A stretch of DNA of 26,830 bases, taken from positions 1-26,830 of the forward strand of contig BNUW01000015.1 of assembly GCA_025997655.1 (NCBI GenBank), read 5' to 3'. Position 1 is the first letter of the stretch. Each line of letters starts with the position of its first letter. Under the pieces are notes generated by a model. The model made no database searches. It was given only the letters and a program-made list of their open reading frames with translations, and was not told the DNA's origin. Source of the stretch: Spirochaetia bacterium (GTDB lineage Bacteria; Spirochaetota; Spirochaetia; Treponematales; Breznakiellaceae). Below are positions 21,207-26,830 of the stretch, piece by piece. A program made the translations under genes and the position numbers.

Positions 21207-22481
21207 GTGTTTGATTATATATTAAAAAATTGCTTGGCGGTGAACGCTCAAACCGGTAGGTTCGTCGGGAATGGGGCAAAAAGCGCCGCTATTCACGTAA
21301 AGGACGGAAAATTTGCCACAGAAAGCTCCCCTGGAACCACGAAATCCCTGGATTTAGGGGGAAAATCCTTTGTGTACCCCGCGCTGATCAACACCCATGA
21401 TCATTTGCGGGGGAATTATCTCCCCCGGATTGGGCCGAAACCAGGGGAATTCTATTTGACCTGGCTCCCCTGGGATGATGACCTGAAAGCCTCCGCCGCC
21501 TATGCCGAGCGGGCTAACCTTACCGCAGAGGATATGTATACCCTGAGTTCCTACAAAAGCCTGTTTTCCGGGGTGACCACGGTGGTTGACCACTTTCCCC
21601 ATTCGATAAACCAGGATTTCCTTCCCCATTTGCCTATCCGGGCGCTTCAAAACTACGCCCTGGCCCATGAAGCATCCTCCTACGACCTCAAATGGGGGGA
21701 CGGCATTGCAATTGAACACCGGCGGGCGGCAGCAAACAATTGGCCCTTTATCACCCACCTTGCGGAGGGCTTTGACGAGGAGTCCATGCGGGGGCTTGCA
21801 AATCTGGAAAACCTTGGGGCGTTGGACCGGTACGGCCTCTTTGTCCACTGCATCGGCTTTAGTGATGAGGACATACGGAAAACCGCCAGGGCCGGGGCCA
21901 GCATTTCCTGGTGTCCTGCCTCCAATATGCTCATGTTCAACGTTACCTGCAAAATCCGCAAATTCCTCCGGGAAGGGGTGAATGTCACCCTGGGTACCGA
22001 TTCGACCCACTCCGGTTCCGCTAACCTCTTGGCGGAAATACACTATGGCCGGGAATTGTACCGGAAGCTATACGGCGAAGACCTTCCCGCCAAAACCATC
22101 TTCGAGATGGTTACCATCAACGCCGCAAAGGCGCTCCACCTGGAAGACAGCCTGGGCAGCCTGGATGAGGGCAAGCTGGCGGATATGCTGGTACTGCGGG
22201 GCCAATCCGATGACCCCTACGAAAACCTGGCCGCAGCAGGCATGGGGGATATCGAATTCCTCTCCCTGGCGGGGAAACCCCTTTACGGGGAACTGCGCTT
22301 CCTTGACTTGTTTGGGGGCAACCAGCCCGGGGGTAAATTACCCCTTGGGTACTCCCAAATTACCGCAGCGGGACGGCCTATGTTTGTCCTGGGGGATCCC
22401 GGGAAGTTTTACGCCCAGGCCCGGGAAAAGATAGGGTTTAAGAAGATCCTTGATTTTTTGCCCTTTGAGCCGGGGCAGTAG
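21207..22481 (+). CDS. Amidohydrolase (ATZ/TRZ/guanine-deaminase-like)
   Basis: A 424-residue TIM-barrel metal hydrolase. It has the N-terminal beta strands of the composite domain (DYILKNCLAVNAQTG), metal ligands N-T-H64-D-H66, then THLAEGF, FVHCIGFSD and GTDSTHSGS, where the Asp is the catalytic/metal residue. ADMLVL near the C-terminus closes the composite sheet. The motif set fits deaminases acting on purines, pyrimidines, triazines or related ring compounds; the substrate is unknown. The GTG at 21207 is the only start giving the full N-terminal sheet. GGAAGG lies 5 nt before it, but may not be transcribed given the position of the -10. The two cNMP-domain genes follow closely and may be co-transcribed. 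Confidence 0.87.
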   Translation: MFDYILKNCLAVNAQTGRFVGNGAKSAAIHVKDGKFATESSPGTTKSLDLGGKSFVYPALINTHDHLRGNYLPRIGPKPGEFYLTWLPWDDDLKASAAYAERANLTAEDMYTLSSYKSLFSGVTTVVDHFPHSINQDFLPHLPIRALQNYALAHEASSYDLKWGDGIAIEHRRAAANNWPFITHLAEGFDEESMRGLANLENLGALDRYGLFVHCIGFSDEDIRKTARAGASISWCPASNMLMFNVTCKIRKFLREGVNVTLGTDSTHSGSANLLAEIHYGRELYRKLYGEDLPAKTIFEMVTINAAKALHLEDSLGSLDEGKLADMLVLRGQSDDPYENLAAAGMGDIEFLSLAGKPLYGELRFLDLFGGNQPGGKLPLGYSQITAAGRPMFVLGDPGKFYAQAREKIGFKKILDFLPFEPGQ

Positions 22482-22506
22482 GAGCCTGCTAAAGTAGGAG
22501 GTGGGT

Positions 22507-23469
22507 ATGCCGAAAACAGTACAGTGCCAGGCCGGGGCGATTGTTTACTTTCTTGGGGAAGACAGCGGGGAGAAAATCTACCTCCTCCAAAGCGGAACGG
22601 TGAACCTGGCCTATCAGAACATTGAAACCGGGGCGAATGCTTCCGATCCGGTACAAACCGGGGAATTTTTCGGGGTAAAGGCTGCCCTGGGCCGGTATCC
22701 CCAGGAGGAAAACGCCATCGTTACCGGGGAAAGTACCATCATTGTCTTTACCATCCCGGAATTTGAACAACTGGTCGGCGCGAATCCCCGGATCATTATA
22801 AAGATGCTCAAGGTTTTTTCCAATCAATTACGCCGTGTCCACCGGCATATTGCCCATATTATGGTAGATAAGGGCTACGATCCGGAGGATTCGGAGCAGA
22901 GCCTCTTTAAGGTGGGGGAATACTACTTTAAGAACAAGCGCAATTCCCAAGCCGAGTATATATTCGGCCGTTACCTTACCCATTATCCCGCAGGGAAAAA
23001 TGCCGCTCTGGCGGTGAAGTTCCTGAATACCCTGCACGGTATTACGGGGGCTGCGTTCAACGGTGCGCCGAAGGTCCCGGAGCCTGATATCACCCAGAAC
23101 TACTACGATGCGGTAAGTTTTATCTCCCAGGGGAAATTCCAACAGGCCTTTGTGCTTCTGAAGAAAATCCAGGACGGCAAGGGTGATCCTGAATATGTGG
23201 CAAAAAGCAGCTACGAAACCGGCCGCTGTCTCTTCATGATGGATAAGTTTGACGAGTGCATCCAGCATTTCACCCAGATGCTCACCAGCTATCCCAAGCA
23301 TCCCAGGATGGGGGACGCCCTCTTTTTCGTTGCCAAATCCTTTGAAAAGGGGGGAGAGAAGGATCGGGCGGTCTCCTTTTACCGGAAGATCCTCTCCATG
23401 GTTCCCGGCGACGAGGATCCGCTTACTGCAAAGACAAAAAGGGCTCTGACGGCCCTGGGGGAGGTATAG
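22507..23469 (+). CDS. Cyclic-nucleotide-domain protein with TPR-like C-terminus
   Basis: 320 residues. Residues 1-115 are a CRP-type beta-barrel (AGAIVYFLGEDSGEKIYLLQ, TGEFFGVKAAL), but the phosphate-binding cassette lacks the usual G-E...R-S/T-A pattern, so nucleotide binding is doubtful. From about 135 onward come TPR/Tol-Pal-like helical repeats (FKVGEYYFKNKRNSQAEYIF, SYETGRCLFMMDKFDECIQH, DALFFVAKSFEKGGEKDRAV). No HTH is present, so it is not a DNA-binding CRP. The ATG at 22507 follows AGGAGG by 5 nt. The neighbour, one base downstream, is a complete CRP/FNR regulator; they probably work together. Confidence 0.86.
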   Translation: MPKTVQCQAGAIVYFLGEDSGEKIYLLQSGTVNLAYQNIETGANASDPVQTGEFFGVKAALGRYPQEENAIVTGESTIIVFTIPEFEQLVGANPRIIIKMLKVFSNQLRRVHRHIAHIMVDKGYDPEDSEQSLFKVGEYYFKNKRNSQAEYIFGRYLTHYPAGKNAALAVKFLNTLHGITGAAFNGAPKVPEPDITQNYYDAVSFISQGKFQQAFVLLKKIQDGKGDPEYVAKSSYETGRCLFMMDKFDECIQHFTQMLTSYPKHPRMGDALFFVAKSFEKGGEKDRAVSFYRKILSMVPGDEDPLTAKTKRALTALGEV

Positions 23470-23470
23470 C

Positions 23471-24133
23471 ATGGCCGGTGACCTCGCGAGCTTTGACCGT
23501 ACGGCGTTTTCCCGTTTTGCCCGGACCTTTGAGGCCGGGGAGATGATTTTCTCCGAATTTGAGCCCGGGGACTCTTTTTATCTGATCCAGGAAGGCCGGG
23601 TGGAGTTGGTTAAGGTGATTGGGGATGTGGAAAAGACCCTGGACATACTCCAGCCTTCGGAAATGTTCGGGGAAATGGCTATTCTGGAGGATTCCCTCCG
23701 GTCCGCTACCGCCATTGCCCTGGATACGGTACGGGTTCTGGAATTCAACCGGCAGAACTTTGATATCCTCATGGCCGGGAACCCGCAAATTGCCCTGAAG
23801 CTGCTCAAGACCTTTACCCGGCGCCTTTACGATGCAAAGCGCAAATTCATGATCCTTACCCTGAAGGACCCCCATGCCCGGATTGCCGATGTGTTCCTCA
23901 TGCTGGACGAAAACCAGACCGGGAAGGAACAGGCGGCCGCAGATACCCGGGAATTGCAGACCACCGTGGAGGATGTTGCCCACTGGGCGGCCATGAGCGT
24001 CAGGGAAGCCCGGGAAATTATCTCCCAATTTGCAGCCCAGGGCCGGCTGGAACTCACCAAAGACCGGATAGTGGTCAAAAGCATCAACGATTTTTCCCGC
24101 TATGTCGCCTCCAAGCGAAAACAACTTGCTTAA
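23471..24133 (+). CDS. CRP/FNR-family transcriptional regulator
   Basis: 220 residues. The N-terminal cyclic-nucleotide domain (about 15-125) has AGEMIFSEFEPGDSFYLIQE and the phosphate-binding cassette FGEMAILEDSLRSATAIAL, with G-E and R-S-A intact, so cAMP or a similar ligand could bind. A helical dimer region follows, then a winged HTH at about 155-200 (VEDVAHWAAMSVREAREIIS, LELTKDRIVVKS). There are no FNR-type cysteines. The gene starts 1 nt after the preceding stop and is clearly translated with it. Confidence 0.92.
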   Translation: MAGDLASFDRTAFSRFARTFEAGEMIFSEFEPGDSFYLIQEGRVELVKVIGDVEKTLDILQPSEMFGEMAILEDSLRSATAIALDTVRVLEFNRQNFDILMAGNPQIALKLLKTFTRRLYDAKRKFMILTLKDPHARIADVFLMLDENQTGKEQAAADTRELQTTVEDVAHWAAMSVREAREIISQFAAQGRLELTKDRIVVKSINDFSRYVASKRKQLA

Positions 24134-24187
24134 ATGCTTATTTTTAGATAATAATTAAATTGATATACCTATGGGAGGGGAATTAAA
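24134..24187 (+). promoter_or_regulatory. Short AT-rich promoter region with a shared 15-mer
   Basis: AAATTGATATACCTA at 24157-24171 is also present at 11483-11497 beside the XRE gene. GGGAGGGG (24173-24180) is the ribosome binding site for the following gene. No clear -35/-10 pair. Confidence 0.35.
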
Positions 24188-25219
24188 ATGCTAAAACGAC
24201 TCATTATACCGGTGCTATTAGGCGTGCTTGTCACGGCAATCTGTGCCGCCCAAGCAGTGCCAGGGTATCCTTACGCGGCGGCTCCGGCTAACCCCGGATA
24301 CAACCCTTATGTAACGGCCCCGGCTAACCCCGGATACAACCCCTATGCGGTGGCTCCAGCTAACCCCGGATATAACCCCTCTGCAACGGCTCCGGCTAAC
24401 CCTGGATATAACCCTTATGCAACGGCTCCGGCTAACCCCGGATATAACCCTTATGCAACAGCTCCGGCAAGCTCTGGATATAACCCCTATGCGGCGGCTC
24501 CGCCTAACCCCGGGTCTAGTCCTTATGCAACAGCTTCCGGGTATGTCCCCTATGCCTCGGCTCCGGCCTCGGGGTACAACCCTTACGCGACGGCTCCGGC
24601 ATATCCCGTGTACAACCCCTATGCGGAGACCTCCGGGCCGGGCGCCTATACCGCAGCTCCGCCTACCCCTACATCGGAAATCACTCCCCTTACACCGCCC
24701 TGGGAAACCGGCGCTATACCTTGGCCGGTGCCCTGGCCGACACAGGCGGCAAGGGAATGGATGCCGGAACTGGCCGATCCCTGGATACCGGGTACCGGAA
24801 AGCCTGTACCGCAAGTCCCCGTGCGGCAAGCCCCGGTACAGACACCGGCGCGGACGCTTACTTTGATCCCCGGCTCTACTCCCGTATATTTTATTGTAGG
24901 CGGTTTGTCCGCAGCCAAGGGTACCCCTGCGGCAGTCAGGACTGAGCCTTCGGTAAACATGGTTAAGGTGAAACCCCGTATGCCCGGCCCCCAGGATACA
25001 ACCCAATATTGGGTCCAGGTGGGGGCATACAAAACCCATGCAAACGCCCAGGAAGCATTTTCCCGTGCGGCGGGCGCCGGTTTCAGCCCTACTTTTGCAA
25101 CAACCGGGGGACTCGTGCGGGTGCTGATACCCGGGGTGCGAGGCAGCGACATGCAGGAAGCCGCCGCACGGCTCTACAACGCAGGGTTTAGGGAAATTTT
25201 GCTGCGGGAAAAACTCTGA
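24188..25219 (+). CDS. Secreted Pro/Tyr-repeat protein with C-terminal SPOR domain
   Basis: 343 residues. A signal peptide (MLKRLIIPVLLGVLVTAICA, cleavage after AQA) is followed by tandem 12-residue repeats of the type APANPGYNPYAT (from residue 32; seven full copies, then degenerate ones to about 155), then a Pro-rich linker. Residues 275-343 form a SPOR domain (QYWVQVGAYKTHANAQEAFS, GLVRVLIPG, AARLYNAGFREILL), which binds denuded peptidoglycan glycans, usually at division sites. A periplasmic cell-envelope role is therefore likely. The repeats are in DNA units of 36 bp and could vary in number between strains. Confidence 0.9.
   Translation: MLKRLIIPVLLGVLVTAICAAQAVPGYPYAAAPANPGYNPYVTAPANPGYNPYAVAPANPGYNPSATAPANPGYNPYATAPANPGYNPYATAPASSGYNPYAAAPPNPGSSPYATASGYVPYASAPASGYNPYATAPAYPVYNPYAETSGPGAYTAAPPTPTSEITPLTPPWETGAIPWPVPWPTQAAREWMPELADPWIPGTGKPVPQVPVRQAPVQTPARTLTLIPGSTPVYFIVGGLSAAKGTPAAVRTEPSVNMVKVKPRMPGPQDTTQYWVQVGAYKTHANAQEAFSRAAGAGFSPTFATTGGLVRVLIPGVRGSDMQEAAARLYNAGFREILLREKL
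24281..24532 (+). repeat. 36-bp tandem coding repeats
   Basis: Seven in-frame units of 36 bp encode APANPGYNPYAT-type peptides. Variation is mostly at residues 10-12 of the unit. Confidence 0.85.
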
Positions 25220-25220
25220 G

Positions 25221-26102
25221 TTAGGCTACGTAATGCTCAAGAACACGCCGACGGGCAGGATGCTGCAAGCGGCGGAGGGCATTCTTTTCAATTTGCCGAA
25301 TCCGTTCCTTGGTCAGGTTGAAGTAATCCCCAACTTCTTTTAAAGACATGGGACCCTTTTCGTTCAGCCCAAACCGGTACCGAAGGATATCCGCTTCCTT
25401 GGGATGGAGGGTGTCCAGAACCGTTTCTATATCGTCGTGGAGTACCGCATCAATGGCGAATTTCTCCGGCGAGAGGTAATTTTCATCCTCAATATAGTCA
25501 CCCAGGGTTGAAGAATCCCTTTCGTCATATACGGGATTCTCCAGGGAAACCATGTCCCGGGAAATATTGATAAGATCCGCCACATGCTCCGGTTCCATGG
25601 CCAAAAGCCGACCGATTTCAACGATCTCCGCTTCCCCGGTTCCGTTCGCCTGGACGCACTTCCTGGCCTTCTCTATCTGCACCAGTTCGTTAGCCCTGTT
25701 CAGGGGCAGCCGGATCATCCGGGATTTTTCGTAAACCGCCTTGAGAATGGCCTGCCGTATCCACCAGACCGCATAGGAGATAAAGTGATACCCTTTATCG
25801 ACATCGTAGCGTTCAATGGCGTTCATCAGGCCGATATTCCCTTCGCTGATGAGGTCCGTAAGGGGGAGCCCCTGGCCCTGGTACTTTTTTGCCACATTGA
25901 CCACAAAGCGCAGATTGGCGTTTACCAGCTTATGCTGAGCCGCCCGGTCACCCTTGGCCGCGTCCCGGGCCGCCGCATTTTCCTCTTCCCGCGTAAGAAG
26001 CGGAATCCGATTGATTTCCTTCAGATACATGGAGAGTATATTTTCATCAGAACTATGGTTCGGTATAGAACCGGTTGATTTTCTCGTTTTAACTGCCGTC
26101 AT
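25221..26102 (-). CDS. RpoS/RpoD-family (group 2-like) sigma factor
   Basis: 293 residues, near the size of RpoS and far shorter than a housekeeping RpoD: region 1.1 and the non-conserved insert are absent. Region 1.2 is at about 20-45 (SMYLKEINRIPLLTREEE), region 2 at 50-125 (LRFVVNVAKKYQGQGLPLTD, ISYAVWWIRQAILKA), region 3 at 130-200, and region 4 at about 225-290 (EADILRYRFGLNEKG, LKEVGDYFNLTKERIRQIEK). AGGAG (26113-26109) precedes the ATG at 26102. A perfect sigma-54 promoter lies just upstream, so production is under RpoN and an enhancer-binding activator. By analogy with Borrelia RpoS, it may govern a life-style switch. The targets are not visible. Confidence 0.92.
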   Translation of the reverse strand: MTAVKTRKSTGSIPNHSSDENILSMYLKEINRIPLLTREEENAAARDAAKGDRAAQHKLVNANLRFVVNVAKKYQGQGLPLTDLISEGNIGLMNAIERYDVDKGYHFISYAVWWIRQAILKAVYEKSRMIRLPLNRANELVQIEKARKCVQANGTGEAEIVEIGRLLAMEPEHVADLINISRDMVSLENPVYDERDSSTLGDYIEDENYLSPEKFAIDAVLHDDIETVLDTLHPKEADILRYRFGLNEKGPMSLKEVGDYFNLTKERIRQIEKNALRRLQHPARRRVLEHYVA

Positions 26103-26136
26103 TCGGGTCTCCTATTATGTTTTATTGCTTATACTT

Positions 26137-26153
26137 TGCAAAAACCGTGCCAA
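26137..26153 (-). promoter_or_regulatory. Sigma-54 promoter of the RpoS-like gene
   Basis: The reverse strand reads TTGGCACGGTTTTTGCA (26153-26137), matching the consensus YTGGCACG-N4-TTGCW at every defined position, with GG and GC separated by 10 nt. The predicted start at about 26126 leaves a leader of about 24 nt containing AGGAG. Confidence 0.9.
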
Positions 26154-26219
26154 CCCTTGCCGCCGAATGAATCATTGCTTGTAATTTATTGTATAGTAAG
26201 GAATTATGATAATTTAACG

Positions 26220-26303
26220 AATCCCCGGGGATTCCGGATAAAAGCCGGCTGCGTTCCAAAATGACCCATTCCCCTAAATTCAGTTGAATTGTGGGTTATT
26301 TTG
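26220..26303. promoter_or_regulatory. Palindromes upstream of the sigma-54 promoter, candidate enhancer sites
   Basis: AATCCCCGGGGATT (26220-26233) is a perfect 14-bp palindrome about 95 nt upstream of the predicted start. CAAAATGACCCA (26257-26268) and TGGGTTATTTTG (26292-26303) are inverted with one mismatch, with AATTCAGTTGAATT between them. The spacing suits an enhancer-binding protein. They also sit beyond the recG stop, so an RNA-structure role is possible. Confidence 0.45.
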
Positions 26304-26318
26304 ACCCGACCAGGTATC

Positions 26319-26830
26319 CTACAGAACTACCTGCGAGAAAGGCGGCGCCCGTTCCAGTACCTGGGCTATGCAGTGATGCTCCGGGAGGGCCAGGGCCGGG
26401 TCCTGCTCAAGTATGGCAAAGGCATCGGTACGGGCGCGGGCAAGTTCTGCGGTATCACGGATGGGGTCGGCCACACCCAGGGAAAGATAGCCCGACTGCT
26501 CTATGCCGGCGATTTGGCCGGGGCCGCGGAGCTTCAGGTCTTCCTCGGCGATGACAAAGCCGTCGGAGTTGTACTTTATCACATTGAGCCGGGCCAAGCC
26601 GTCTTCAGTAAGGGCGCTGCCATCCCCGGGACCGGAGTACACAAAAAAACAGTAGGACTGCGCGTCGCCCCGGCCGACCCGGCCCCGGAGCTGGTGCAGG
26701 GCGGAAAGGCCAAAACGTTCCGCATGCTCTATGACCATGCAGGTGGCGTTGGGCACATCCACCCCCACCTCCACTACGCTGGTGGCTACCAGGACCCGGA
26801 TTTCGCCCTGCCGGAAGGCTTCCATGATCC
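26319..26830 (-). CDS. recG: ATP-dependent DNA helicase RecG, C-terminal part, cut by window edge
   Basis: The frame is open to the right edge. It covers the second helicase RecA-like domain: EIRVLVATSVVEVGVDVPNA (motif V), MVIEHAERFGLSALHQLRGR and VGRG (motif VI, arginine fingers). The RecG tail follows (EEDLKLRGPGQIAGIEQSGY). The protein remodels stalled replication forks and branched DNA in the cytosol. At least 170 residues are seen; the wedge domain and motifs I-IV lie outside. The stop at 26319-26321 is 216 bp from the divergent-side start of the sigma factor gene, which is transcribed in the same direction. Confidence 0.95.
   Translation of the reverse strand, partial: IMEAFRQGEIRVLVATSVVEVGVDVPNATCMVIEHAERFGLSALHQLRGRVGRGDAQSYCFFVYSGPGDGSALTEDGLARLNVIKYNSDGFVIAEEDLKLRGPGQIAGIEQSGYLSLGVADPIRDTAELARARTDAFAILEQDPALALPEHHCIAQVLERAPPFSQVVL

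Noticed and set aside
24218..25039. Reverse Arg/Ser/Gly-rich frame opposite the SPOR gene
   Set aside because: A mirror of the tandem coding repeats; no start signal.

Overview
The window looks like the chromosome of a gut-type spirochaete, probably a Treponema relative. The pointers are treponeme-style lipoproteins with a MKK..GC lipobox, a Mop-type aldehyde oxidoreductase cluster, and an RpoS-sized sigma factor behind a sigma-54 promoter. The species cannot be fixed from sequence alone. Most of the backbone is GC-rich, with clearly AT-rich accessory DNA at 1-720 and about 11.5-15.6 kb.

Layout: (1) 1-800, the edge of an integrated element: the N-terminal part of a tyrosine recombinase lies just past the 3' end of a tRNA-Leu(GAG) gene. 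(2) 885-9512, a molybdenum aldehyde oxidoreductase module: a HTH/PBP-like regulator divergent from mop, followed by an FAD/Fe-S/CCG electron-transfer protein, a small zinc-ribbon protein, a C-GCAxxG-C-C protein and the radical SAM protein TrsS. A histidine phosphatase and a molbindin-like TOBE protein converge on it (9513-10315). (3) 10429-15609, a defence and mobile region: two complete RHH/PIN or VapBC pairs, an XRE regulator, a lipoprotein, several gene fossils, an antitoxin whose toxin is mostly deleted, and two units organised exactly like integron gene cassettes (12827-14053 and 14054-14832). (4) 15686-20635, a PflX-like radical SAM gene; a membrane protein/ECF sigma/anti-sigma operon; and a two-gene operon of an EIIA-Ntr-like protein and a large pRiA4b ORF-3-type protein. 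(5) 20681-21106, an intergenic repeat island with one 15-bp core seven times in both orientations. (6) 21207-25219, an amidohydrolase, two cyclic-nucleotide-domain proteins and a Pro/Tyr-repeat SPOR protein. (7) 25221-26830, a short sigma-70-family factor with a textbook sigma-54 promoter, then the C-terminal part of recG.

The strongest observations are: (a) the two cassettes, whose attC-like ends pair with their own starts (17/18 and 20/22 bp), with every mismatch a bottom-strand G-T wobble; (b) the sigma-54 promoter in front of the RpoS-like gene, recalling the RpoN-to-RpoS cascade of Borrelia; (c) several genes whose -10 box lies only 6-11 nt from the start codon, suggesting leaderless mRNAs. 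All family assignments are from reading motifs; no database search was run.
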